A stretch of DNA of 37,519 nucleotides from JACCYJ01 sp038198775 (GTDB taxonomy: Bacteria; Actinomycetota; Actinomycetes; Propionibacteriales; Nocardioidaceae). The notes under the pieces were generated by a model that was not told where the DNA came from, searched no databases, and saw only the letters and a program-made list of their open reading frames with translations. Shown in pieces: positions 30,475 to 37,519 of this stretch; position 1 is the first letter of the stretch, and each line of letters begins with the position of its first letter. The translations under genes and the position numbers were made by a program. The DNA lies in assembly GCA_038198775.1 (NCBI GenBank), contig JBBPZV010000002.1, forward strand, positions 1 to 37,519, given 5' to 3'.

Positions 30475-31814
30475 GGGTGACCGTCCTGGGCACCGGGTCG
30501 GCCGACGGCTGGCCCAACGCTTGCTGCAGCTGCGCGGCCTGCCGGAGCGCCCGCGCCCAGGGTTCGTTTCGGGCTCAGACCTGCGCGCTCGTCGACGACA
30601 CGCTGCTGCTGGACTGCGGTCCGACGACGCTGCTGCTGGCCGAGCAGGCCGGGGCGCCGCTGGACCGGATGCGCCACCTGCTGTTCAGCCACGCGCATCC
30701 CGACCACTGCTTCCCGGCAGCCTTGCTGTTCCGCTCCTGGGTGCGCGACGACCCGCTCGACGTGGTCGGACCGGCGGCTGCCGTCGGAGCATGTCGCGAC
30801 TGGGTGGCGCCGGACGCGCCGGTGGCCCTCACCGTCGCCGAGCCGGGCGACCGGCTCCGCCTGGGCGGCTACCGCGTCCGGGTGCTCGCTGCGCGCCACG
30901 GCGAGCCCGGGTCCTGCCTGTCGTACGACGTCACCGGGGCCGACGGGCGGCGGCTGCTCTACGCCACCGACACCGGTCCCCTCTTGGACGAGACGCTGGC
31001 CGCGGTGGAAGGTCGGGCGTACGACCTGGTGCTGCTCGAGGAGACCTTCGGGGAGCGAACCGACCACGGCACCGACCACCTGGACCTCGCGTCGTTCCCG
31101 GTGCAGCTGGCGAGGCTGCGCGACGTTGCGGCGGTGACCTCGCAGACCCGGGTGGTCGCGGTCCACCTCTCCCACTCCAACCCCACCGGTCCGGAGCTGT
31201 CCCGTCGGCTGGCGGACTGGGGGGCCGAGGTGGTTGCCGACGGCAACGTGGTCGAGCTCGGCTCGACCCACCCACCGCCGCCCCGGCGGGGACGGACGCT
31301 GGTGCTCGGGGGGGCGCGCTCGGGCAAGTCCCGGGAGGCCGAGCGGGTGCTCGCCGACCAGCCGGACGTCGCGTACGTCGCGACCTCGGCCGTTAGCGGC
31401 GACGACGCCGAGTGGCACGCCCGGATCCGGGCGCATCGCGACCGCCGGCCGTCCACCTGGACGACGCTGGAGACCCGGGACCTGGTGCCGCTGCTGCGCA
31501 GCGACGGGCCGCCGCTGCTGGTCGACTGCCTGACGTTGTGGCTGGCTGGCACCCTCGACCGCCTGGGGGCATGGGACGCCGATCCGGGCGCCGCCGCGAG
31601 CGGGGCCAACGCCGCCATCGACGCGCTGACGGCAGCCTGGGCCGCGACTCCCCGGCGCGTGGTCGCGGTCAGCAACGAGGTCGGCGCCGGCATCGTCCCC
31701 GACACCGTCGCCGGCCGGGTCTTCCGGGACCTGCTGGGTCGCCTCAACGCCGAGATCGCCGCCCGGACGGAGGACGTACGGCTGCTGGTCGCCGGTCGGG
31801 TCGTCACCCTGTGA
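30471..31814 (+). CDS. cobU: PhnP-like metallo-beta-lactamase domain fused to CobU (adenosylcobinamide kinase/guanylyltransferase)
   Basis: A 447-residue two-domain protein. Residues 1-265 form a metallo-beta-lactamase fold: MRVTVLGTGSADG, a Cys-rich loop with Cys18, Cys19, Cys21 and Cys24 (NACCSCAACR, like the structural zinc of PhnP), the metal motif HAHPDH (His74, His76, Asp78, His79), and later ATDTG (164-168) and the VHLSHSN segment. Residues 273-447 are CobU: P-loop GGARSGKS (279-286), His321, DCLTLWL (351-357) and VVAVSNEVGAGIVP. CobU phosphorylates adenosylcobinamide and adds GMP. The N-terminal substrate is unknown. Start GTG 30471 and stop are both in 4-nt overlaps, so no frameshift is needed. 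Confidence 0.92.
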   Translation: MRVTVLGTGSADGWPNACCSCAACRSARAQGSFRAQTCALVDDTLLLDCGPTTLLLAEQAGAPLDRMRHLLFSHAHPDHCFPAALLFRSWVRDDPLDVVGPAAAVGACRDWVAPDAPVALTVAEPGDRLRLGGYRVRVLAARHGEPGSCLSYDVTGADGRRLLYATDTGPLLDETLAAVEGRAYDLVLLEETFGERTDHGTDHLDLASFPVQLARLRDVAAVTSQTRVVAVHLSHSNPTGPELSRRLADWGAEVVADGNVVELGSTHPPPPRRGRTLVLGGARSGKSREAERVLADQPDVAYVATSAVSGDDAEWHARIRAHRDRRPSTWTTLETRDLVPLLRSDGPPLLVDCLTLWLAGTLDRLGAWDADPGAAASGANAAIDALTAAWAATPRRVVAVSNEVGAGIVPDTVAGRVFRDLLGRLNAEIAARTEDVRLLVAGRVVTL

Positions 31815-32578
31815 CCGGCTGGCGGGACGCCTGGCGCTTCGCCGTGGGCACGCTGACCGCCCTCCCGACACCGCCACCGGGCACCGTCGACCGCCGGGTG
31901 GCCGGCGCGGCGATGGTGCTCGCACCCGTTGTCGGGTTCGGGCTCGCGCTGGCACCCATCGTCTTGGTGGGGGTCGTAGACGAGCGGTTGGCCCCGCTGC
32001 CGACGGCGGTCCTGGTCGTGGGGCTGCTCGCGGTACAGACCCGCGCGCTGCATCTCGACGGCCTGGCGGACACCTTCGACGGGCTCGGCAGCGGCCGGGG
32101 CCCGGCCTCCGCGCTGGACGTCATGCGCCGCGGTGACGTCGGGCCGTTCGGAGTGGTCGCGGTGGTGCTCGTCCTTCTCGTGCAGGTCGGTGCGTTGGCG
32201 CAGGCGGTCGCGCTGGGTCGGGGCGCAGGTGCGCTGCTGGTCGGCCTGGGTGTGTCTCGCCTGGCGCTGCCGCTGGCGTGTCATCGGTCCGTGCCCGCTG
32301 CCCGTGGCGACGGCCTCGGGGCCACGGTCGCCGCGACGGTGTCGACCCGCTCGCTCGCCGGCGCGGCACTGGTACCGGCGGCCGCTGGCGTCTTCGCCGT
32401 CGTAGCGCTGGCGTTACCCGCCAGCCGGGTCGCCGTCGCGTACCTGCTCGCCGGCCTGGTCACGTTGGCGACCCTGCGGCTCGGCCGGACCCGGCTGGGC
32501 GGCATCACCGGCGACGTCCTCGGGGCCTGTGTCGAGCTGGCCTTCGGCGCCGCCCTCGTCGGGCTAGCGTGGCGCTGA
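31811..32578 (+). CDS. cobS: Adenosylcobinamide-GDP ribazoletransferase (cobalamin synthase)
   Basis: A 255-residue membrane protein. It carries the CobS signature HLDGLADTFDGLGS (81-94) with the acidic metal-binding residues, the GDVGPFGVVAVV segment, and the C-terminal RLGGITGDVLGACVEL. Hydrophobic helices cover most of the length. It joins adenosylcobinamide-GDP to alpha-ribazole, the last joining step of cobalamin synthesis. It is the final gene of the riboswitch operon; cobT is not in the window. It ends in a hairpin shared with gcvT. Confidence 0.94.
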   Translation: MTGWRDAWRFAVGTLTALPTPPPGTVDRRVAGAAMVLAPVVGFGLALAPIVLVGVVDERLAPLPTAVLVVGLLAVQTRALHLDGLADTFDGLGSGRGPASALDVMRRGDVGPFGVVAVVLVLLVQVGALAQAVALGRGAGALLVGLGVSRLALPLACHRSVPAARGDGLGATVAATVSTRSLAGAALVPAAAGVFAVVALALPASRVAVAYLLAGLVTLATLRLGRTRLGGITGDVLGACVELAFGAALVGLAWR

Positions 32579-32599
32579 GCGCCCACCCGTGGGCGCTCA
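32576..32599. terminator. Bidirectional terminator hairpin between cobS and gcvT
   Basis: A perfect 10-bp stem, TGAGCGCCCA (32576-32585) and TGGGCGCTCA (32590-32599), encloses the 4-nt loop CCCG. The left arm begins with the cobS stop codon (TGA, 32576-32578) and the right arm ends with the gcvT stop (32597-32599, minus strand). Confidence 0.78.
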
Positions 32600-33718
32600 C
32601 GGCTCCCGGACGCTGGAAGCGACGAAGGGCGGCCTGCTCAGCACGAAGATCTCGCGGCGCCCGCGCACCTCCACGCTGACCTCGGCCCCCTCCTCGATCG
32701 AGGGGGCCAGCAGCGACAGGCCGATGCCGGTGCGCAGCGTCGGCGAGAACGTGCCCGAGGTGACGACACCCACCGGGACGTCGGCGGCGATCAGCACCCG
32801 CATGCCCGGCCTGGCGATGCCGCGCCCGCGCGCCACCAGCCCACGCAGCCTTCGCCGGGGTCCCCGCTCCTTCTCAGCGAGCAGGCGGGAGCGGCCCCAG
32901 AACCGCGGCTTGCGCCATCCCACCGCCCAGCCCAGCCCGGCCTGCACCGGGGTGACGTCGAGGGAGATGTCCTGCCCGTGCAGGGGGTAGCCCATCTCTG
33001 TACGCAGCGTGTCCCGGGCGCCGAGCCCGCACGGGAGGATGCCGTGCTTTTGCCCGGCGGCGAGGACCGCGTCCCACAGCTCTCCGGAGCCCGCGGCGGG
33101 CACGACGAGCTCGTACCCGCGCTCGCCGGTGTAGCCGGTGCGGCACACGGTCACGTGGTGTCCGGCGTGCTGAGCTCCCCGGAAGCTCAGGTACGGATGG
33201 CCGGCCGGGAGGCCGACGGCGGCCAGCGTCTCGTCGCTCGCCGGTCCTTGTACCGCCAGCAAGGCAAGGTCTCGGTGCCGGTCGCGGACCTCGACCCCGG
33301 AGGGGGCGGTCTGCGACAGCAGGTGGGCCACGGTCGCCGCATTCGCCGCATTCGGGATGAGGAGGACCTCGTCGTCGCCGTGCAGGTAGGCGAGCAGGTC
33401 GTCCACGACGCCGCCGGTGGCGTCGTCGCAGCACAGCGTGTACTGCGCCCGACCGGGTCCGACGCGGTCCAGGTCGTTGGTCAGGCAGTCGTTGACGAAG
33501 TCGCGGGCACCGTCGCCCCGCACCGCGATCTTGCCCAGGTGGCTGACGTCGAAGAGCCCGACCGCACCACGGACGGCCGCGTGCTCCTTGAGTACGCCGC
33601 CGCCGGCGTACTCCAACGGCATCAGCCAGCCACCGAACTCCGCCATCCGGGCGCCCAGTGCCTGGTGGCGATGGTGCAGCGGCGAGAGCTGGGGCGACCT
33701 CGCGCCGTCTTCGGTCAT
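32597..33718 (-). CDS. gcvT: Aminomethyltransferase, glycine cleavage system T protein
   Basis: A 373-residue enzyme that moves the methylene group of glycine from the H-protein lipoamide to tetrahydrofolate. Typical segments are SPLHHRHQALGARMAEFGGW, FDVSHLGKIAVRG, TGYTGERGYELVVP and LGARDTLRTEMGYPLHG. The length is normal. ATG 33718 is preferred; the longer frame to 34126 overlaps the pepA gene. It lies 7 nt after TAGGTT, so the message is probably leaderless. gcvH and gcvP are not here, though lpdA downstream may supply the L protein. It is divergent from pepA. Confidence 0.95.
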   Translation of the reverse strand: MTEDGARSPQLSPLHHRHQALGARMAEFGGWLMPLEYAGGGVLKEHAAVRGAVGLFDVSHLGKIAVRGDGARDFVNDCLTNDLDRVGPGRAQYTLCCDDATGGVVDDLLAYLHGDDEVLLIPNAANAATVAHLLSQTAPSGVEVRDRHRDLALLAVQGPASDETLAAVGLPAGHPYLSFRGAQHAGHHVTVCRTGYTGERGYELVVPAAGSGELWDAVLAAGQKHGILPCGLGARDTLRTEMGYPLHGQDISLDVTPVQAGLGWAVGWRKPRFWGRSRLLAEKERGPRRRLRGLVARGRGIARPGMRVLIAADVPVGVVTSGTFSPTLRTGIGLSLLAPSIEEGAEVSVEVRGRREIFVLSRPPFVASSVREP

Positions 33719-33725
33719 GGCGCGG

Positions 33726-33731
33726 AACCTA
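33726..33731 (-). promoter_or_regulatory. -10 element (TAGGTT) before gcvT
   Basis: On the minus strand TAGGTT ends 7 nt before ATG 33718, with no ribosome site in between. Confidence 0.5.
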
Positions 33732-33765
33732 TCGCGACCGCGACGGCGCACCGATCGTGCGGGGA

Positions 33766-33771
33766 TAGGGT
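33766..33771 (+). promoter_or_regulatory. Possible -10 element (TAGGGT) before pepA
   Basis: TAGGGT is the same hexamer as before pspA and the 68-residue gene, but here it lies 38 nt before TTG 33810, giving a leader of about 32 nt that includes GGTGAG close to the start. Confidence 0.4.
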
Positions 33772-33809
33772 GTCGAAGCCATTCCGGCCTCGACGAAACC
33801 TGGTGAGCC

Positions 33810-35318
33810 TTGACCTCGATCGACCTCCGCGCCACCGACGTGACCCGGCTGCGTACCGACGTCCTCGTTCTCGCCGCCGCCGAGGGCGCCGACGGTCCCC
33901 GTGCCCTCGGACCCGGTGAGCCGGTGGCCGCTGCGCTCGGGGCCGGCTTCGACGCGGCGCTGACCGGAGCCGGCTTCACCGGCAAGCCCGGCCAGGTCGC
34001 GACGTTCCCGACCGCGGGTGCGATCCGGGCACCGCTGCTGATCGCCGTCGGCGTCGGCGACGCCGACGCGATGACCCCCGAGACGCTGCGCCGGGCGGCC
34101 GGAGCCGGGATGCGCGCCGTCCACAAGGCGACCAGTGTCGCGGTCGCGGTCCCGAGCCGCGACGAGGACGACGTGCAGGCGATCTGCGAGGGCGTCGGGC
34201 TCGGGTCGTACGACTTCGACGCCTACCGCAGCACGCCCTCGGCGGACGGGGTGGACGACGTCGTGGTCATCGCCGCCACCTCGCGGGCGGCAAGACGAGC
34301 GTTGGCGAACGCCCAGGTCGTCGTCCGCGCGGTCGCGCGGGCGCGCGACTGGGTCAACACCCCCCCTCGTGACCTGCGACCGCCGGACTTCGCGGCGGCG
34401 GTCGGCGGGCTCGACGCTCCGGCTCGGCTGAAGGTCGGCGTCTGGGACGAGAAGCGCCTCGCGGCGGAGCGGTGCGGCGGGATCCTGGGCGTGGGGCAGG
34501 GGTCGAGCTCCCCGCCACGGCTGGTGCGGCTGGACTACCGGCCGCGCAAGCCGGCGGCCCACCTCGCACTGGTGGGCAAGGGCATCACGTACGACTCCGG
34601 TGGTCTGACCATCAAGAACAGTGCCGGGCTGATGACGATGAAGTGCGACATGGCCGGGGCGGCGGCCGTGGTCGCCGCGACGTTCGCAATCGCCGAGCTC
34701 GGTCTCCCGGTCCAAGTCACCGCCCTGGCGGCGATGGCGGAGAACATGCCGAGCGGGACCGCGACCCGCCCGGGGGACGTGCTTTCGATCCGCGGCGGCC
34801 AGACCGTGGAGGTGCTCAACACCGACGCCGAGGGCCGGTTGGTGCTGGCCGACGCGTTGGTCCTCGCTGCCGAGACCGACCCCGACGTGGTCGTCGACGT
34901 GGCCACCCTCACCGGTGCCTGCGTGGTGGCGCTCGGTGGCCGCACCGCCGGGGTGATGGGCAACGACGAACCGCTGGCCGAGGCGGTCACGGCCGCGGGA
35001 CGCCGGGCCGGCGAGGAGTGGTGGCGACTGCCGATCCCGGAGGAGATGAAGGCGAAGGTGAGCTCGTCAGCGGTGGCCGACCTGCGCCAGCACAACCCCG
35101 ACACGTCCGGTGGGGCGCTGTTCGCCGCCGCGTTCTTGCGCGAGTTCGTCACCGGCTGCCGGTGGGCGCACCTCGACATCGCCGGCCCTGCGTTCCACGA
35201 GGGCGACCCGTACGGCTACGTCCCCAAGGGCGGAACCGGCTTCGCCACCCGGACCCTCATCCGCCTCGCCCAGGACCTCACCGCCGGCGCCGGGTGGGCC
35301 CGCGCTATCCCACGTTAA
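33810..35318 (+). CDS. pepA: Leucyl aminopeptidase (M17)
   Basis: A 502-residue enzyme of the M17 family. The N-terminal macro-like domain is followed by the catalytic domain with Lys257 and Asp262 (VGKGITYDSGG), Lys269, Asp280, and the signature NTDAEGRLVLAD with Asp339, Glu341 and Arg343 for the two metal ions. It removes N-terminal residues from peptides in the cytoplasm and acts as a hexamer. TTG 33810 is the start, with GGTGAG just upstream. Oddly, the last four codons (AIPR) and the stop codon TAA lie inside copy 2 of the intergenic hairpin repeat, so the C-terminus was probably altered by its arrival. Confidence 0.95.
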   Translation: MTSIDLRATDVTRLRTDVLVLAAAEGADGPRALGPGEPVAAALGAGFDAALTGAGFTGKPGQVATFPTAGAIRAPLLIAVGVGDADAMTPETLRRAAGAGMRAVHKATSVAVAVPSRDEDDVQAICEGVGLGSYDFDAYRSTPSADGVDDVVVIAATSRAARRALANAQVVVRAVARARDWVNTPPRDLRPPDFAAAVGGLDAPARLKVGVWDEKRLAAERCGGILGVGQGSSSPPRLVRLDYRPRKPAAHLALVGKGITYDSGGLTIKNSAGLMTMKCDMAGAAAVVAATFAIAELGLPVQVTALAAMAENMPSGTATRPGDVLSIRGGQTVEVLNTDAEGRLVLADALVLAAETDPDVVVDVATLTGACVVALGGRTAGVMGNDEPLAEAVTAAGRRAGEEWWRLPIPEEMKAKVSSSAVADLRQHNPDTSGGALFAAAFLREFVTGCRWAHLDIAGPAFHEGDPYGYVPKGGTGFATRTLIRLAQDLTAGAGWARAIPR

Positions 35319-35398
35319 CCTGGGATAGCGACACTCCGAATGGGTTGCAACCTGTTCGAAGCGTTGCTCGGCCGTTGGAAGTACGCCGGCTGCAACCG
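35304..35398 (+). repeat. Intergenic hairpin repeat, copy 2
   Basis: About 95 bp homologous to 23651-23757. The opening stem is perfect here: GCTATCCCA (35304-35312) and TGGGATAGC (35321-35329) around the loop CGTTAACC, which holds the pepA stop codon (35316-35318). Later conserved parts are GACACTCC, GCAACCTGTTCGAAG and GGAAGTACGCCGG. It fills most of the 104 bp between pepA and the next gene. Confidence 0.87.
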
Positions 35399-35422
35399 CC
35401 GACCCGCAACACCCCGGGGGCC

Positions 35423-35770
35423 TCAGGGCTCGGACCGACGCTGCTTGCCCTGCCGCCGGTTGTAGTCGCGCATCCGCTGGGGGTACCCCACCACGGCGGC
35501 GTCGTAGCTGGGCACACGCAGCCGGTTGGCGAAGTCGTGCGCCCACTGCGGTGACGGCACCCGGCGCCTGGTCCACTCGCCGTCGATCGCGACCAGCAGC
35601 AGCGTCGTCTCGGTCACGGTGGTACGCGGTTCCACGTAGCCCTCGACGCCCTGCCGGGAGCGGATGAACTCCTCGAGGTGCTCGCGGTCAACCTTCAGTG
35701 CCGCGCGATCCATCGTCGCCGCACCCGGACTCCCACCGCCGCGTATGCGCCGCCGGCCGAACAGCCGCAT
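35423..35770 (-). CDS. Small conserved actinobacterial protein between pepA and lpdA
   Basis: A 115-residue basic protein, MRLFGRRRIRGGGSPG..., with the conserved middle VEPRTTVTETTLLLVAIDGEWTRRR (about 47-70) and VVGYPQRMRDYNRR (about 93-106). Relatives occur between pepA and lpdA in Streptomyces and other actinobacteria (from memory), but no function is known. ATG 35770 has GAGGAG 5 nt upstream. It converges on pepA and diverges from lpdA. Confidence 0.82.
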   Translation of the reverse strand: MRLFGRRRIRGGGSPGAATMDRAALKVDREHLEEFIRSRQGVEGYVEPRTTVTETTLLLVAIDGEWTRRRVPSPQWAHDFANRLRVPSYDAAVVGYPQRMRDYNRRQGKQRRSEP

Positions 35771-35803
35771 GTCGTCTCCTCGTCATCGGACAGGTCCAGT
35801 GTG

Positions 35804-35815
35804 GCGCACGTGCGC
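35804..35815. promoter_or_regulatory. 12-bp palindrome in the divergent promoter region
   Basis: GCGCACGTGCGC is a perfect palindrome in the 189-bp gap between the 115-residue gene and lpdA. It could be an operator for either direction. The rest of the gap holds a weak CAAGAT (35873-35878) as a possible lpdA -10 and nothing else clear. Confidence 0.3.
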
Positions 35816-35959
35816 TGTGGCGGGCGGCAGCGACGGCGCTCGCCCCGATGGGCACCGCCGGCACCGAGGTGACAAGATGGCACGCAGGCTGGCCCACCAG
35901 CCGCAGCCGCGCCCGGCAGAGTGGGGGCGGCGACCGGCGCGACGGCACGGAGGAGATCG

Positions 35960-37339
35960 GTGGCGGACAACACCGACAACAACTTCGACTTGGTGATCCT
36001 CGGCGGGGGCAGCGGTGGGTACGCCTGTGCCTTGCGCGCCACGCAGCTGGGCTTGTCGGTGGCGATGGTCGAGAAGGACAAGGTCGGCGGCACCTGCCTG
36101 CACCGCGGCTGCATCCCGACCAAGGCGTTGCTGCACGCCGCCGAGGTCGCCGACGACGCCCGCGACGGCCACGCCATCGGTGTGAAGACGTCGCTCGAGG
36201 GCATCGACATGTCGGCGGTGAACTCCTACAAGGACAACGTCGTCGGCGGGCTCTACAAGGGTCTGCAGGGGCTGGTCAAGAGTGCCGGGATCAGCGTGTA
36301 CGAGGGCGAGGGGCGCCTGGTCGGCACCGACGCCGTCGACGTTGCCGGCACCCGGCTCACCGGCAAGCACATCGTGCTCGCCACCGGGTCGTACGCGCGC
36401 ACGCTGCCGGGGTTGGACGTCGGCGGTCGGGTGCTCACCAGCGACCAGGCGCTGACCCTCGACGACGTGCCGCGCAGCGTTGTCATCATCGGGGGCTCGG
36501 TGATCGGCTGCGAGTTCGCCAGCGTGTGGCGCTCGTTCGGCGCCGAGGTCACGATCGTCGAGGCGCTGCCGCACCTGGTGCCGCTGGAGGACGAGGTGCT
36601 GTCAAAGCAGCTCGAGCGTGCGTTCCGGCGGCGCCAGATCGGGTTCAAGCTCGGGGCGAAGTTCACCGAGCTCACCCAGGACGACGACGGGGTGACCGTC
36701 GTGCTCGACAACGGCGACAAGCTGCAGGCCGAGCTGTGCCTGGTCGCGGTCGGGCGTGGCCCGGTCTCGGACGGGCTCGGCTATGACGATCACGGCGTGA
36801 GCGTCGACCGCGGCTGGGTGACGACCGACGAGCGGCTGCGGACCAACGTGCCCAGCATCTTTGCCGTCGGCGACCTGGTCCCGGGGCTGCAGCTGGCGCA
36901 CCGCGGCTTCGGGCACGGGATCTTCGTCGCCGAGGAGATCGCCGGCCTGGAGCCGATGCCGGTCGTCGACACCGCGATCCCGCGGGTGACCTACTGCGAC
37001 CCCGAGGTGGCCTCCGTCGGGCTGACCGAGGAGCAGGCTCGGGCGGAGTACGGCGACGTGGACACCTTCGAGTACAACCTGGCCGGCAACGGGCGCAGCA
37101 AGATCCTGCAGACGGCCGGGGTCGTCAAGCTGGTACGCGAGAAGGACGGGCCCATAGTGGGCGTCCACATGATCGGCTCGCGGATGGGAGAACAGGTGGG
37201 TGAGGCATCGCTGATCGTCAACTGGGAGGCGTACCCCGAGGACGTGGCCCAGTTCGTCCACGCCCACCCGACCCAGACCGAGGGACTCGGCGAGGCCGCA
37301 CTGGCGCTGGCCGGCAAACCGCTCCACGTCCACGCCTGA
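35960..37339 (+). CDS. lpdA: Dihydrolipoyl dehydrogenase (E3)
   Basis: A 459-residue flavoprotein. It has the FAD motif GGGSGG (15-20), the redox disulfide Cys46/Cys51 in GGTCLHRGCIP, the NAD-binding GGSVIGCEFASVW, the FAVGDLVPG FAD contact and the C-terminal catalytic His in HAHPTQTEGLGEA. It reoxidises dihydrolipoamide in pyruvate and 2-oxoglutarate dehydrogenase complexes and glycine cleavage. GTG 35960 is chosen over 35921 because of GGAGGAG just upstream. It is followed after 34 bp by sucB. Confidence 0.96.
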   Translation: MADNTDNNFDLVILGGGSGGYACALRATQLGLSVAMVEKDKVGGTCLHRGCIPTKALLHAAEVADDARDGHAIGVKTSLEGIDMSAVNSYKDNVVGGLYKGLQGLVKSAGISVYEGEGRLVGTDAVDVAGTRLTGKHIVLATGSYARTLPGLDVGGRVLTSDQALTLDDVPRSVVIIGGSVIGCEFASVWRSFGAEVTIVEALPHLVPLEDEVLSKQLERAFRRRQIGFKLGAKFTELTQDDDGVTVVLDNGDKLQAELCLVAVGRGPVSDGLGYDDHGVSVDRGWVTTDERLRTNVPSIFAVGDLVPGLQLAHRGFGHGIFVAEEIAGLEPMPVVDTAIPRVTYCDPEVASVGLTEEQARAEYGDVDTFEYNLAGNGRSKILQTAGVVKLVREKDGPIVGVHMIGSRMGEQVGEASLIVNWEAYPEDVAQFVHAHPTQTEGLGEAALALAGKPLHVHA

Positions 37340-37373
37340 CCCTCCGACGCGCTTAGAGGAGACCAGCACCGCC

Positions 37374-37519
37374 ATGGCCACCCCTGTCACGTTGCCGGAG
37401 CTCGGGGAGAGCGTCACCGAGGGCACCGTCACCCGCTGGCTCAAGCAGATCGGCGACAGCGTCGAGGTGGACGAACCCCTGCTCGAGATCTCCACCGACA
37501 AGGTCGACACCGAGATCCC
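37374..37519 (+). CDS. sucB: 2-oxoglutarate (or branched/pyruvate) dehydrogenase E2, 3' end missing
   Basis: The first 48 residues of a dihydrolipoamide acyltransferase, running off the window. It is the start of a lipoyl domain: VTLPELGESVTEGTVTRWL and EISTDKVDTEI, with Lys43 as the lipoylated residue. The GAGGAG ribosome-type sequence lies about 14 nt before ATG 37374. The order lpdA-sucB is typical of actinobacteria. Which 2-oxoacid it serves cannot be decided from this part. Confidence 0.9.
   Translation, partial: MATPVTLPELGESVTEGTVTRWLKQIGDSVEVDEPLLEISTDKVDTEI

Noticed and set aside
29724..31814. A 696-residue frame suggesting a triple fusion ending in CobU
   Set aside because: The part before 30471 is an out-of-frame reading of the S component; the GTGA overlap at 30471 gives the true start of the MBL-CobU protein.
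35067..35576. Possible protein ending in a stretch shared with a frame near 23650 (PRLTWDS/PRRTWDS)
   Set aside because: The shared peptide comes from reading the two intergenic repeat copies on the minus strand; the frames are antisense to pepA or non-coding.

Overview
The window is a contiguous piece of chromosome from a high-GC Actinomycetota bacterium. The evidence is strongly GC-biased codon use, many GTG and TTG starts, and the core gene order around the cytochrome bc1-aa3 genes. The order exonuclease (UvrC-like), trpD, ctaE-qcrCAB, ctaF/D/C, adenosine kinase, HesB-type protein, glycerate kinase, DUF3043, cobS, gcvT, pepA, lpdA/sucB matches from memory the Mycobacterium tuberculosis Rv2191-Rv2215 and Streptomyces SCO21xx neighbourhoods. 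Genus cannot be assigned from the sequence alone. Almost everything is housekeeping or envelope/energy metabolism; no prophage, IS element, CRISPR array, rRNA or tRNA was seen.

Layout. (1) 1-460: two Flp/Tad type IVb pilins in tandem, the first truncated by the window edge. (2) 466-4669, minus strand: a four-gene run made of a coiled-coil NYN nuclease-like protein, a small CxxC protein, a secreted MA-type metalloprotease and a membrane M48 protease. (3) 4765-8338: a DEDDh exonuclease/GIY-YIG/UvrC-like fusion, a stand-alone Lrp/AsnC effector domain, trpD and a pseudo-receiver protein. (4) 8454-17385: the respiratory block, ctaE-qcrC-qcrA-qcrB facing ctaC-ctaD-ctaF, with an L,D-transpeptidase lipoprotein between them. 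(5) 17480-20988: adenosine kinase, HesB/ErpA protein, glycerate kinase and a GNAT enzyme. (6) 20999-23601: the phage-shock operon pspA-pspAA-htpX-pspAB. (7) 23808-25909: DUF3043 membrane protein, a P-loop ATPase and a small conserved protein. (8) 25944-32578: a cobalamin riboswitch followed by a secreted protein, an ECF transporter (T, fused double ATPase, S), an MBL-CobU fusion and cobS. (9) 32597-37519: gcvT, pepA, a small conserved protein, lpdA and the start of sucB.

How the genes work together. QcrCAB and CtaCDEF build the bc1-aa3 respiratory supercomplex. The riboswitch operon couples uptake of a cobalt or corrinoid substrate to the last steps of cobalamin assembly. The psp operon and L,D-transpeptidase serve envelope integrity. 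LpdA and SucB belong to 2-oxoacid dehydrogenase complexes, and LpdA also serves glycine cleavage with GcvT.

Features not explained by ordinary annotation are: a convergent array of 22-bp repeats between qcrB and the L,D-transpeptidase; two copies of a ~95-107 bp intergenic hairpin repeat, one of which supplies the stop codon of pepA; hairpins that contain the stop codons of both convergent genes; a recurrent TANNNT-6/7 nt-start codon arrangement implying many leaderless mRNAs; ten exact 4-nt gene overlaps; and a PhnP-like metallo-beta-lactamase domain fused to CobU inside the B12 operon.
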